A stretch of 64,000 nt of DNA from JAMXLO01 sp963812075 (GCA_963812075.1 CAWETN010000007.1:310001-374000), one strand, 5' to 3'; counted from the stretch's first letter, positions 8,141 through 17,841 are shown. A program made the numbers and translations. Notes: generated from the letters alone by a model not told the origin.

Positions 8141-9801
8141 CTAATAGACCAGTACGGTGTCCCAGAAGTCGCACTTGTGGGCGGCGCGGAAATCCGCCTC
8201 GGAGATCGTCGAGAGGTGCGGTACGTTCTGCGACAGGTAGACCGGCGCACCGGAGGTGTAGCGCGGCCAGGGGGCGTTGCCCTTCAGGTTGGGATTGCCG
8301 GAGTACATGAAGTTCGTCCAAGCGGCGACAAGCTGCTTCGATAGAGCGTGTTCCTGCGCCGTGAGCGGATGCAGGATGCCGAGTGGACCGCCATGCCAGT
8401 CGTTGAACAGGAACTGGATGTCGATCGTGTGGGCGGCGCCGTGGTTGAAGCTGACCTTGGGGAAGTACCACGCGGCGTCGCGGTCGCTGAACTCGTAGGC
8501 GTACAGCGGAACATGCTGCGATACGCGGCTGTTCAGGTAGGGATGCCGGCAGACATTGGCGTCCGTGCCGACCGCGGTCCAGGCGTCGCCGGGCGTCTTG
8601 TAGGCGCCGAGCGGATATTTGGCCATGACCGCAGCGGGCGTGCCTTCGGCGTAGTTCGGCGGACCGGCGCCGGGTCCGGCGGGACCGCCGTAGGTGTTTT
8701 GACCAGCTCCGCGTAGCGGTCAGGTGTCATTGGTCCGAAGAACAGTTCGTCGATGCTGGCTGCGAACGCGCCTTCGTCGGCCACGCTGCCGTTCATGATC
8801 GGCATGTGGTTGAACTTGCCGGTCGTCCACGCGGTGTCGCCCGGCAGCGGCAGCACCTTACCGTCCACCAGCAGGCCGTTGACGTACGGGCCATTGCCTG
8901 ACGCGGTGCCCTGCAGCGACAGGATCTTCGACACGCTCAGCTTGCGCAGGCAGTCCCCCGCAGCACCGTTGACCTCCTCGCCGCAACCAGCGGCGGCGGC
9001 AAATTTCTGGCCGCGCTGCTCCGCCAGTTCGCGCGGCGCGACCGTGAGCAGCGGCCCGCTTTCGAAGATCGCGCGGTGGAACAGCCCGGCGCTGGCAGGC
9101 GATATCACCAACGCAGCGGTGCTGGTCGAGCCGGCCGACTGGCCGCCGACGGTCACGTTGCCGGGATCGCCGCCGAAGGCCGCGATATTGCGCTGAACCC
9201 AGTGCAGGGCTGCCTGCTGGTCCATCAGGCCGTAATTGCCGAAGTCGTGACCTTCGGCGTCGATCACGGGATGCGCGAAGTAGCCGAGGAGCCCAAGTCG
9301 GTAATTGACGGTGACAACGACGGTTGGGCCGGCGGGGCCGCCCTTCACCAGCGCGGTCGCGTCGTAGTCGTTGCTTTCGCCGTCGAACAGCCCGCCGCCA
9401 TGGATCCAGACCAGCACCGGCAGCTTCTTTGCGCTCCTGGTCTCCGGGGCGAACACGTTGAGGTAGAGGCAGTCCTCGGTCAGGCTCACCGGGCCGGCGA
9501 ATACGCCGAGTTCGGTGATCTGCGGGCAGGTGTTCGCGAACTGCGTGGCATGCAGCGTCCCGGTCCATGCGGCGGCAGCCTGCGGCGGCTGCCAGCGCTG
9601 CGCGCCGGTCGGCGGCGCGGCGTAGGGAATGCCAAGGAATGTGCTCACGCCGCTGCGCACGATGCCCTGTACCGGCCCCTCGGCCGTACGCACCATCGGC
9701 GCATTCTTCTCCGCGGCTGCTGCCGACGGCAGACTTGCGGCGAGCGCGAGACCGAGCAGCGCGCCGGCGCAGCAATGCAGGTTCCATCCACGCGAGGCCA
9801 T
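8141..9801 (-). CDS. Type-B carboxylesterase, secreted (frameshifted near C-terminus)
   Basis: Alpha/beta-hydrolase of the carboxylesterase/para-nitrobenzyl esterase family that hydrolyses short to medium esters, probably in the periplasm because a signal peptide (residues 1-32, ending in an A-rich stretch) is present. Oxyanion-hole motif is WIHGGGLF; the nucleophile elbow is GGQSAGS with Ser222; the catalytic acid region is in the family position; and the His is likely in FNHGAAHTID. The start at 9801 follows GAGAGGAACG. At 8697-8700 a run of four A on the coding strand (five expected) shifts the frame, so the last ~180 residues, from MAKYPLGAYKTPG to DTVLVY, are read in another frame. Total ~553 residues fits the family. 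The upstream leader can fold into a CCCCTC/GAGGGG hairpin next to the Shine-Dalgarno. Confidence 0.82.
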
Positions 9802-9912
9802 CGTTCCTCTCCCCTCGTTTGTTGTTGAGGGGATGGTGCGCGCCAACCTTCGGTTGTGGCAAGGCCTCAAACGCCCAAGACACGCGCAGCAGAACAGGGG
9901 ACAGCAGGCGCC

Positions 9913-11610
9913 TCAGCGTGCCGGCGTCGCCTCCGGCCTGAAGCGCACGCCCTTCCGGGCGTAGCCGCCGCCGAGGCCGAGCGGCGTGCCGTCGGCCCGC
10001 CAGCACGCGGCACCGGTCATTGTGCCGTTGTCATCGAAGCGGATCGCGCTCATGCCGCCGCCGACATTGCCGGTGGCCATCACGTCGTGGCCGCGGTCAC
10101 GCAAGGCGGCCAGCACGTCGGCCGACACGCTGTCCTCCACTTCCACGCCGAAGCCCTGGGTCCAGAGGCGCGGCGCCTCGACCGCCTCCTGCACGCTCAT
10201 GCCGTGGTCGATCAGGTTGCAGATCGCCTGCATCACGGAGGGGAAGATGCGCAGTCCCCCGGGCAGGCCGAGGGCGAAGCGCGGCCGCCCGTCCTGCAGC
10301 ACCATCACCGGCGACATCGACGAGGTGACGCGCTTGCCCGGTGCCACCGAATTGGCGCGACCGGGGTGCGGCGTGAACACGAACATGTAGTTGTTCGGGA
10401 TCATGCCTGTCCCCGGCACGATGTAGCGGGCGCCGAACAGCGAGTTGATCGTCTGCGTGCTGGCGACGATGTTGCCCATACCGTCCGCCACCGTCAGGTG
10501 CGTGGTGTGCGCGCCTTCGCCCGGCGCCACCTCGGCGCTCCAGCGCTGCGCCCGGCGCAGGTCGATGCGCGCGCGGCGATCGGCGGCGTAGGTCTTCGAC
10601 AGCAGCTTGTCGACCGGCACCTTGACGAAGGCGGGGTCCGCGGTCGCGGCGGCACGGTCGGCGAAGGCGATCTTCAGCACCTCGGCCAGCAGGTGCAGCG
10701 TGTCCGCCGAACCGAAGCCGAGTGCACCGATGTCGTAGCCTTCCAGGATGTTGAGCATCTGGATGATGTGCAGCGGCCCCGACGATGGCGGCGGCGGCCC
10801 GACGATCTCGAAGCCGCGATAGGTGCCGCGCAGCGCGTCCCGCTCGATCGTGCGATAGCCGGTCAGGTCGTCGCGCGTGAGGTAGGCGCCGGACTGTGCC
10901 ATGTGCCTGGCATACAGCGTGCCCAGTGCGCCGGTGTACAGCAGGTCGGGTCCTTCGCGCGCGATGCTGCGCAGCGTCTCCGCGTAGTCTCCCATCACCA
11001 GCCGCGAACCGGCCGCGATCGGCGCCCCGCCGGGCAGATAAAGCTTCGCTATCGCCGCATCGCGTGCCATGTCGGCGGCGCAATCGGTGACGCATTCGTG
11101 CAGATAGGGCGTGACGCGGTAGCCGCGCGAGGCGTGGCGGAGCGCGGGCTCCATAACGTCCGGCAACGCGAAGGTGCCGAAGCGTGCCAGCGCCTCGCAC
11201 CAGCCCTTCAGGTTCCCGGGCGAGGCCACCGCTGTCGGGCCCACGGCGTTCCTGCGCCCGACCGTGTCCATCGTGCCCGGCGTCGCGTTCGGATCGGGCG
11301 CGTAGGTGGTCGGACCGGTGGCGAGCGGCGCCATGCTCTGGTTGTCGATCACCACGTGGCGGCCGTCGGCCAGGCGGATATGCGACATGCCGCCGCCCAG
11401 GATGCCGACCATCATCGGCTCCACCACGGTCAGCGTGAACAGCGCGGCGATCGTGGCGTCGATCGCGTTGCCGCCGGCGGCGAGCATCTCGGCGCCGGCC
11501 GCCGACGCGAGCGGATGGTTGGTCACCACCATGCCGCGCGGTCCGGTCGCCGGCTGCTTCTCGCAGCGGAACGTCGTGCCCGCGCGGGCGCGCCAGTCGG
11601 ACGGCGGCAT
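9913..11610 (-). CDS. ggt: Gamma-glutamyltransferase family protein
   Basis: Ntn-hydrolase precursor of 565 residues that would self-cleave before a catalytic Thr to give large and small subunits and hydrolyse or transfer gamma-glutamyl groups. The processing site is GEGAHTTHLTVAD, with Thr369 as predicted nucleophile (equivalent to the TTH of E. coli GGT). Other family landmarks are GMVVTNHPLASAAG near the start, GGNAIDATIAA, the GGGMSHI oxyanion region, and the closing GLPGGLRIFPSV with SMSP upstream. The start at 11610 is chosen by an AAAGGA Shine-Dalgarno six bases upstream; a further in-frame ATG at 11625 lies inside that site. No signal peptide is visible, so it is probably cytosolic, as in many GGT-like catabolic enzymes. 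Confidence 0.88.
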   Translation of the reverse strand: MPPSDWRARAGTTFRCEKQPATGPRGMVVTNHPLASAAGAEMLAAGGNAIDATIAALFTLTVVEPMMVGILGGGMSHIRLADGRHVVIDNQSMAPLATGPTTYAPDPNATPGTMDTVGRRNAVGPTAVASPGNLKGWCEALARFGTFALPDVMEPALRHASRGYRVTPYLHECVTDCAADMARDAAIAKLYLPGGAPIAAGSRLVMGDYAETLRSIAREGPDLLYTGALGTLYARHMAQSGAYLTRDDLTGYRTIERDALRGTYRGFEIVGPPPPSSGPLHIIQMLNILEGYDIGALGFGSADTLHLLAEVLKIAFADRAAATADPAFVKVPVDKLLSKTYAADRRARIDLRRAQRWSAEVAPGEGAHTTHLTVADGMGNIVASTQTINSLFGARYIVPGTGMIPNNYMFVFTPHPGRANSVAPGKRVTSSMSPVMVLQDGRPRFALGLPGGLRIFPSVMQAICNLIDHGMSVQEAVEAPRLWTQGFGVEVEDSVSADVLAALRDRGHDVMATGNVGGGMSAIRFDDNGTMTGAACWRADGTPLGLGGGYARKGVRFRPEATPAR

Positions 11611-11890
11611 GGCTGGTCCTTTCATGCGATGGCCGGTCACCATGCACGGCGGCACGTGGTGCGACAATCGTCTCGGACCCGGCGGGAGCCCGGGCGCGAT
11701 CGAGCAGCTGGCGGTGGTTGCGGATGGTCCTCGCCACGACGCATGAAGCCGGCTCCTTCGGGCGATGAGAATTGCGCGTTTGTGGTCACCGGTGCGGCGG
11801 CCTAACTGAGCCACCGGCAGCCCTGACATGCGCGTGACATCCTGTCCGCGCGGCAGGGCCTCGACCCATCGATACAGGAGTGCCTACGCC

Positions 11891-12106
11891 ATGACCGCGG
11901 CTATGCATTGGTGCGTCGTGACCTTGGCCGGCAGCGTCCTGGGCTTGCTGGTGGCCGCCACGGCGGTCCCCGCCCGGGCCGCCGGCGTCTCGGCCTCGGG
12001 GTTGCGGTCCGCACCGTCGTGTGCGGTGCCGATGTCCGCTGTCGCCTACGACACGGCCACCGCCTGGGTCCAGGCGTCGCGCCAGCCCCGTTCGTTCAAC
12101 GTCTGA
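11891..12106 (+). CDS. Possible small secreted protein
   Basis: A 71-residue reading frame with an AGGAG motif ten bases before ATG. Residues 1-30 form a convincing signal peptide, with hydrophobic core VVTLAGSVLGLLVAATAVPA and an ARA-like cleavage site. The mature part is only ~40 residues, rich in Ser/Ala, with one Cys and no recognisable domain. It lies divergently from the gamma-glutamyltransferase and convergently with the binding protein at 12123, and its stop is 16 bases from that gene's stop. I do not recognise a family. It could be a real small exported protein or a chance frame in G+C-rich DNA. Confidence 0.4.
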   Translation: MTAAMHWCVVTLAGSVLGLLVAATAVPARAAGVSASGLRSAPSCAVPMSAVAYDTATAWVQASRQPRSFNV

Positions 12107-12122
12107 CGGCGGAAAGCCGGCG

Positions 12123-13145
12123 TCACCCGCCGAACGTGTCGCGCCACTGCTCGATCACCTCGGGCACTCCCTTGCGGATCTCGTCCACGGTCAGCGCGAT
12201 CACGGTCTGGCTCTCGAGTGGCGGCTCGTCCGGGCGCGGCGCCACATCCGAGCGGATTGCTTCGCTGCCGTCGGCGGCGATCAGCTTCGAGCAGTCCCGG
12301 CTCAGCAGCCACTCCATGAACAGGCGAGCGGCATTCGGATGCGGTGCGCCGGCCGGAATGGCGGAAGGGAACACCATCACCACCACCCCGTCGCGCGGCT
12401 GGGTGATGGCGATCGGGTTGCCCTTGTCCACGTCGCGATAGGCGCCCGGGGCCCAGGTCGGCCCGACCAGGCACTCGCCGCCGGCGAGCAGCGTCACGGT
12501 GTCCTGGGTCGAGCGGCCCACGCGCGGCTGGTTCTTCGCCAGCGCCTCGAAGAACTGCCAGCCATACAGCTTGCGCATCGCCAGCACCCACACACCGGCA
12601 CCGCCGCTGAACGCCGGATGCGCGACCGAGAGCTGGCCCTTCCAGCGCGGATCCAGCAGGTCCGTCCAGGCCTTGGGCGCGGCCTCGGCCGATACCATGT
12701 CGCTGTTGCGGATCAGCACCCAGCGGCCGGCGTTGGTGACATAGTACCAGCCGGCATCCGACTGCGCCGCGAACTGCGGCCGCAGCGCGCTGGCGTTGTC
12801 GGGCGTGAACGCGGTCAGCTCGCGGCGCTCCTTCAGCACTGGCATGTGCGAGATGTCGGTGGCGCTGAACACGTCGCAGTGCGGCGTGCGGTTCTTGATG
12901 TCGAGCATCAGTCGCTGAAAGGCGACCTGTCCCGTGGTGCGGATCACCTCGACGGCGATGCCGGGATAGGCGGCGGTAAAGGCGCGGCCGAACCTCTCGG
13001 CGGTCGCGGTGTCCTGCTGCGCGACATACCAGGTCAGGCTGCCCTCGCGCCGGGCCGCAGCCAGCAGTGCGGCCGGATCGGCGAGCGCGGGGCGCGTCAG
13101 TGCCGCGACGAGCCCGATGACCGCACTGCGCCGCCCGATCGCCAT
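12123..13145 (-). CDS. ABC transporter substrate-binding protein, Fe3+-type (COG1840)
   Basis: Periplasmic binding protein of 340 residues with a short signal peptide (residues 1-22, ending ALA). The mature protein opens LLAAARREGSLTWYVAQQD, and carries the family pattern GIAVEVIRTTGQVAFQRLMLD followed by CDVFSATDISH and a C-terminal half with AMRKLYGWQFFEALAKNQPR. These are typical of iron(III)/thiamine/polyamine family-1 extracellular proteins. The Shine-Dalgarno is GGAAGGGAA. No permease or ATPase is adjacent, so it is an orphan component and might share the importer at 3.7-8.0 kb, though that transporter already has its own binding protein. Substrate unknown. Confidence 0.85.
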   Translation of the reverse strand: MAIGRRSAVIGLVAALTRPALADPAALLAAARREGSLTWYVAQQDTATAERFGRAFTAAYPGIAVEVIRTTGQVAFQRLMLDIKNRTPHCDVFSATDISHMPVLKERRELTAFTPDNASALRPQFAAQSDAGWYYVTNAGRWVLIRNSDMVSAEAAPKAWTDLLDPRWKGQLSVAHPAFSGGAGVWVLAMRKLYGWQFFEALAKNQPRVGRSTQDTVTLLAGGECLVGPTWAPGAYRDVDKGNPIAITQPRDGVVVMVFPSAIPAGAPHPNAARLFMEWLLSRDCSKLIAADGSEAIRSDVAPRPDEPPLESQTVIALTVDEIRKGVPEVIEQWRDTFGG

Positions 13146-13227
13146 GCATTTCCCTTCCTGGCTTGTCGCGGCGGTTCCGCCGCACTAGCTGTCTTGCCTG
13201 TCCCTGTCTTGCATGGAGCGACCGGCA

Positions 13228-13509
13228 ATGAAAGCAGTCCTCGACGGCCAGCAGATCGCCGCCAGCGACGACATCGTGGAGGTGGGCGGCTACCAGTACT
13301 TCCCGCCGTCCGCGGTGCGCATGGACCTGTTGCAGAAGACCGAGAAGACCGAGTCCGACCGGGCCTGTCCGCATGGCGTGCAGTTCTACGACGTGGTGCT
13401 CAACGGCGTCCGCCACGCCCGCAACGCCTGGATCTACGAATTGCCGCAGCCGAAGATGGCGCAGGTCAAGGACCGTGTCGGCTTCTGGGAGGACGTCCAG
13501 CTCAGCTGA
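13228..13509 (+). CDS. DUF427 family protein
   Basis: A 93-residue single-domain protein. MKAVLDGQQIAASDDIVEV, then YQYFPPSAVRMDLL, then ACPHGVQFYDVVL.G, NAWIYELPQPK and VGFWEDVQ match the DUF427 fold (small beta-barrel, conserved YFP, CP..G, W.Y..P motifs). The biochemical role of the family is unknown. ATG at 13228 is preferred over 13213 because the upstream ATG sits in the GGAGCG Shine-Dalgarno. It stands alone between the divergent binding-protein gene and a phosphoesterase gene. Confidence 0.85.
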   Translation: MKAVLDGQQIAASDDIVEVGGYQYFPPSAVRMDLLQKTEKTESDRACPHGVQFYDVVLNGVRHARNAWIYELPQPKMAQVKDRVGFWEDVQLS

Positions 13510-13623
13510 GGCGCACGCCTCCGCCCCGGCTTTCCAACCCGCGAACGCGGCGCACGGCGCGATTGTGGGCGGTGGGTGTCGGCCGCATAGTGCTCCGGCT
13601 GGCTTCGCTGGAGAGCAGCGGCA

Positions 13624-14991
13624 ATGCAACCGCGCCTGAAGATTCTGTTCCCTCTCTTGCTCAGCCTCGCGAGCGCGGTGCCGGCGCGCGCCGCGCAGCC
13701 TCTCGAACGACGAGCGGATCTGGGCCGGATCGGCCACATAATCGTGATATTTCTCGAGAACCGCAGCTTCGATCACCTCTATGGGCTGTTCCCGGGCGCA
13801 GAGGGATTGCAGGACGCAGGCTTCGCGGCGATCCAGGTGAGTCGTGAGGGCGAGCAGTTCAGGTCGCTGCCTGCGGTGATCAACAATCTCATGCGGTCCG
13901 CGCGGATCGACTCGCGGTTCGCAGTCGGGCTGCCGAATGGTCCGTTCCGCGCCGATCGTTACGTCAGCCTCGAGGAACGGATCAGCGACCCGGTCCACCG
14001 CTTCTACCAGGAGCAGGAGCAGATCGACGGTGGCAAGATGGATCGTTTCGTCGCGCTGTCGAACACCGGCGCGCTGCCGATGGGCTATTTCGACGGCAGC
14101 GCGTTGCCGCTGTTCCGCCTGGCGCACGAGTACACGCTGGCCGACAGGTTCTTCCATGCCGCGTTCGGTGGCGGGCTGCTGAACCACTTCTGGCTGATCT
14201 GCGCCTGCACGCCGCGCTATGACAATGCGCCCGACAATCTCGTCGCGCGGCTCGATGCGGACGGACGCATGACCAGGGATGGTGCGGTGACGCCGGACGG
14301 CTATGTGATCAACAACATCGATTCGATCTCCGCACCGCACGATCCGCGCATCACGGACGATCGCCAGTTCCTGCCGCTGCAGACCATGACGACGATCGGC
14401 CGGCGGCTGACCGATGCCGGCGTGTCATGGGCATGGTATTCGGGCGGTTGGACGGACGCGGTCGCGGGTCATCCCGACGCGACCTTCATCTACCATCACC
14501 AGCCGTTCGCCTATTTCGCCGACTACGCCGAGGGGACACCGGGACGATCCGAGCACCTCAAGGATGAGCACGAAATGCTGCGTGCGATCAGGGAGCGCAG
14601 CCTGCCGGCGGTCAGTTTCTACAAGCCGATCGGCGCTGATGACGAGCATCCCGGCTACGCCAGCCTGGTGCGCGGCGACTACCATGTGGCCTCGATCATC
14701 TATCAGATCCAGCAGAGCTTCATCTGGGACGACGCGGTGATCATCGTGACCTATGCAGCGAACGGCGGAATCTGGGACCATGTTGCGCCGCCCAGGATCG
14801 ATCGCTGGGGGCCAGGAACGCGCGTACCGACCATCATCGTCTCCCGGTTTGCGCGGCGGCACTTCGTGGACCACACGACCTACGACACGACATCCATCCT
14901 CCGGCTGATCGAGGCGCGGTGGGGGCTGACGCCGCTTGGAACGCGTGATGCGAACAGCGCCGATCTGACCAACGCCCTGCAGCTGGAGTGA
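13624..14991 (+). CDS. Secreted phosphoesterase (AcpA/phospholipase C family) lacking the Asp-Glu metal pair
   Basis: Exported PF04185-type phosphoesterase, 455 residues, signal peptide 1-23 ending ARA. The N-terminal metal motif IVIFLENRSFDH (Glu45-Asn46) is intact, as are central AAFGGGLLNHFW and WAWYSGGW and the C-terminal NGGIWDHVAPP. In active members the segment before NGG reads (I/V)TYDE; here it is VTYAA, so Ala378-Ala379 replace the Asp-Glu pair that in AcpA binds the metal with Glu-Asn. The codons are clean (gca gcg at 14755-14760) and the frame is otherwise intact. The protein may be inactive on phosphoesters, use altered chemistry, or serve as a binding protein. No clear operon partner. 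Confidence 0.85.
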   Translation: MQPRLKILFPLLLSLASAVPARAAQPLERRADLGRIGHIIVIFLENRSFDHLYGLFPGAEGLQDAGFAAIQVSREGEQFRSLPAVINNLMRSARIDSRFAVGLPNGPFRADRYVSLEERISDPVHRFYQEQEQIDGGKMDRFVALSNTGALPMGYFDGSALPLFRLAHEYTLADRFFHAAFGGGLLNHFWLICACTPRYDNAPDNLVARLDADGRMTRDGAVTPDGYVINNIDSISAPHDPRITDDRQFLPLQTMTTIGRRLTDAGVSWAWYSGGWTDAVAGHPDATFIYHHQPFAYFADYAEGTPGRSEHLKDEHEMLRAIRERSLPAVSFYKPIGADDEHPGYASLVRGDYHVASIIYQIQQSFIWDDAVIIVTYAANGGIWDHVAPPRIDRWGPGTRVPTIIVSRFARRHFVDHTTYDTTSILRLIEARWGLTPLGTRDANSADLTNALQLE

Positions 14992-15020
14992 TTCTGGTCG
15001 CTGTCGGCGCGTGGCGAGAC

Positions 15021-15815
15021 CTATGCCTCCAGCTTCGGCAGCCGGTAGCGATCCTGCGGATCGTCCCAGCCCTTGAACTGCGGCGGCCGCTTCTCGGCGA
15101 ACGCGGCGCGTGATTCCATCAGGTCGCTCTTGGCGCCGTGCTCGTGCAGCGCAGTGGCCAGGCGCTGCTGCGGGGCCGATGGTTCGGGGCGCATCTGCCG
15201 CATCATGTGCACCGTGTTGACGCGCGAGGCGGGCGGCAGCGTCAGCAGGTGTTCCGCCATGGTGAGCGCACTCGGCAGCAATTCGTCGGGATCGACCAGG
15301 CGGTTGAGGAAACCCACGTCGTAGAAGCGCTCGGCGGTGAAGCGGAAGCCCAACGCCATCTCCATGGCGATCGGATAGGGCAGGTTGGCGATGTGGCCGT
15401 GGTTGTAGCCGCCCAGCAGCCAGCGCTTCGCCTCGGACACCTCGAACACGGCGCCGCGCACCGCCAGACGCAGGTCGGTACGCTCCACCAGCATGAACCC
15501 GCCGCCCATGGCGAAGCCGTTCACCGCGGCGATCACCGGCTTCTCCAGAGCGCCCGACATGAACGGGTCCTCGATGGCCGGCCGCCGGCCACCGGGGGCG
15601 CCGTTCGCCAGCGACTCCTTCATGTCCTCGCCGGCGCAGAACGCGCGGCCGGTGCCGGTGAAGATCGCCACCTCGAGCTCGTTGCTGTGGCGGAACTCGG
15701 TCCAGGTCTCGGCCAGTTCCGTACGCATCTCGTGATTGAGCGCGTTGAGCCGCTCGGGGCGGTTCATGCGCACGACGAGAATCTGGCCGTGGCGCTCGGT
15801 TTCGACGACGGGCAT
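15021..15815 (-). CDS. Enoyl-CoA hydratase/isomerase (crotonase) family protein
   Basis: Cytosolic crotonase-fold protein, 264 residues. It opens with RHGQILVVRMNRPERLNAL, has the first oxyanion-hole segment FTGTGRAFCAGEDMKE and the second KPVIAAVNGFAMGGGFML, both diagnostic. In canonical hydratases the catalytic Glu pair sits around the GGG and downstream helices; the family is functionally mixed (hydratase, isomerase, hydrolase, dehalogenase), so the substrate is open. The Shine-Dalgarno is GAAGGGAGT. Sits at the left edge of the acyl-CoA catabolic region and is transcribed alone. Confidence 0.87.
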   Translation of the reverse strand: MPVVETERHGQILVVRMNRPERLNALNHEMRTELAETWTEFRHSNELEVAIFTGTGRAFCAGEDMKESLANGAPGGRRPAIEDPFMSGALEKPVIAAVNGFAMGGGFMLVERTDLRLAVRGAVFEVSEAKRWLLGGYNHGHIANLPYPIAMEMALGFRFTAERFYDVGFLNRLVDPDELLPSALTMAEHLLTLPPASRVNTVHMMRQMRPEPSAPQQRLATALHEHGAKSDLMESRAAFAEKRPPQFKGWDDPQDRYRLPKLEA

Positions 15816-15881
15816 GGGCGATACTCCCTTCGAGGGCGCGGAGGCTACCAGGGCGGACGCAGGCGTGCACGCGAGCCAGGA

Positions 15882-16893
15882 TCAGAGGCTCCTTGGAGCA
15901 CCATGGCACTGCACGCGGCGAAGACGGTCAAGTTCATTGATCGAGCGGTCGTCGGCTGCCGCTGACCGGGCGTGGGCATAACGCCGGGCAAGAGTCGCAC
16001 AGGCCATCAACTGCAATTGGTGGAAGATCATCAGAGGCAGGACCACAAGCCCGAGCGAGGCGCCGGTGAACAGGGTATTTGCCATCGGAATGCCGGTGAC
16101 GAGGCTCTTCTTTGAACCGCAGAACACGATGGCGATCTCATCTTCGCGCGAGAGGCTGAAGCGGCGCGCGATGAAGGCTGTGACCGTCAGCATCGCCGCC
16201 AGCAGCGCCGCGTCGACGACGGTCAGCGCGAGAAGGCTCGATGACGGAACACGGGACCACATGCCGGAGAGGGTTGCCGCGCTGAACACACTGTAGACCA
16301 TCAGCAGGACCGACGCGCGATCGACCAGCTGCACAGCCCGGGCGCGGCGCTGCATCCATGCCTCGATCCTGACCTGCAAGGCCTGACCGGCAAGGAACGG
16401 CAGCAGCAGATGCAGCGCGACCGAGCCGAGGCCGTTCAGCGACGCCCCGACATGCGCCTGGAGCAGGAGGCCAACGAGCAGCGGTGTCAGCACGATGCCG
16501 ATGATGCTCGAAAGCGAGGCGCTGCACAGTGCGGCCGCAACATTGCCGCCGGCGATCGAGGTGAAGACCACCGACGCCTGCACGGCCGACGGCAAGGTGC
16601 AGAGAAACATCAGGCCGATGGCGAGCGGCGGCGTCAGCAGCGTTCCCGACACCAGGCTCAGAGCCAGGCCGAGAACGGGAAAGATCACGAAGGTCGCGGC
16701 GAAGCGAGCACCGCAGGGCGTGACAGGCGTGCGCCCTGGAGAAAGAAAGATACAGCAGCGCAATGGCGAATTCGCTGCCGACCGCGACCCAGCGGGCGCT
16801 CTCGCCCGCGCACGGCAGCACCAGCGACAACACCACGATCCCGATGATCGCGAGGGTGAAGCCGTCGGGGATCAGGCGCGGCACGGTGCGCAA
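15882..16893 (-). pseudogene. SBF-like (bile acid:sodium symporter/YfeH-type) transporter, disrupted
   Basis: The product resembles the PF13593 sodium/bile-acid-symporter-like membrane family: IPDGFTLAIIGIVVLSLVLP at the N-terminus, then, after a break, FVIFPVLGLALSL, LPSAVQASVVFTSIAGGN and FCGSKKSLVTGIPMA with the hallmark GSKKS/P motif. The frame changes near 16740-16750 (an extra CT in a pyrimidine run splits LLY from FFLQGARLS), and again near 16715, where roughly ten residues expected between ARLSRPAVLA and AATFVIFP are missing. The two frameshifts and the small deletion suggest a decaying gene rather than one sequence error. The last ~25 residues (after TLARRYAHA) are not family-like. 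No partner genes. Confidence 0.65.
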
Positions 16894-16935
16894 CGGATGT
16901 TGCTTTGGTCCGGGCGAACTTTGCGATGCGCGGGA

Positions 16936-17811
16936 TCAGCCGGTTCGCACGAACTTGTCCACGCTGCGATCGACCGTCAGCCCGGCATAGATGTCGCCGC
17001 GCGAGTCCACGCCGACGCCGTGCACGTGGCGGCTTTCCATGCGGGCCAGCACGTTTCCTTTCGCATCGCGCACGCAGACATAGGCCGGATTGCCGGCGTC
17101 CTCCTGCTCGGCGATGTAGTAGTTGCCGTCCTTGCCACGCGTGATGTCGTTCGGTCCGCCCATGCCGGTCCATTGGCCCAGGAAGCCGCCTTCGGGCGTG
17201 AACAGCTGGATGCGCTTGTTCGACCGGTCAGCGACGTAGAGTTTGCCGTCGGGGTCGAAGGCGATGCTGTGCGGCAGGTGGAACTGGCCATCGCCCTTGC
17301 CGGGCGTGCCCCATGACGTAACCAGCTGGCCGTCGCGCGTGAAGCGGTGGACGCGCGCGTTGCGGTAGCCGTCGGTCACGTAGATGTCGCCATTGGGATG
17401 CGCCATCATCTCGGTCGGATGATTGAAGGGGCCCGCCGCGCGTTCGGCGAGCCAGGGCGAGCCGGTGCAGCCGGTGTCGGAATGCACGCCGCGCTGGCCG
17501 AGTTCAAGCAGCGTCTTGCCGTCCAGCGTGAACGATTTGGCGACTGAATCGGAGCGGTCGGTCGTGTAGACGACATCATCGACAATCTTCAGCCCGTGCG
17601 GATCGGTGACCTCCCCGGCACCCCAGGCGCCGAGGTACTTGCCGTCGCGATCGAACACCACCACAGGGGGGTTCTTGCGCTGGAACACATAGACCCGGTC
17701 CTGCGAGTTCGTCGCTACCCGGCTGACGATGCCAAGCGACTCGCCAGGGGGCATCCGCAGGAAATCGCGGATCAGCTCGTAGGTGTATTCGCCCGCGCCG
17801 AGTTTCGGCAT
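16936..17811 (-). CDS. NHL-repeat beta-propeller protein
   Basis: A 291-residue protein made of NHL-type beta-propeller repeats; no signal peptide is visible. Repeats include DPHGLKIVDDVVYTTD, HPNGDIYVTDGYRNARVHRF, LPHSIAFDPDGKLYVADRS and PNDITRGKDGNYYIAEQ, each with the G.(I/L)YV.D core. Such proteins resemble the propeller of peptidyl-alpha-hydroxyglycine lyases, but I see no basis for a specific reaction; binding a small ligand or scaffolding is equally possible. The Shine-Dalgarno GGAGGAG lies eight bases before ATG at 17811. Transcribed with the Uma2-like fragment and alpha/beta hydrolase upstream on the same strand. Confidence 0.85.
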   Translation of the reverse strand: MPKLGAGEYTYELIRDFLRMPPGESLGIVSRVATNSQDRVYVFQRKNPPVVVFDRDGKYLGAWGAGEVTDPHGLKIVDDVVYTTDRSDSVAKSFTLDGKTLLELGQRGVHSDTGCTGSPWLAERAAGPFNHPTEMMAHPNGDIYVTDGYRNARVHRFTRDGQLVTSWGTPGKGDGQFHLPHSIAFDPDGKLYVADRSNKRIQLFTPEGGFLGQWTGMGGPNDITRGKDGNYYIAEQEDAGNPAYVCVRDAKGNVLARMESRHVHGVGVDSRGDIYAGLTVDRSVDKFVRTG

Positions 17812-17841
17812 TTGCTGTTCTCCTCCCGGTAAAGCGGTAGT

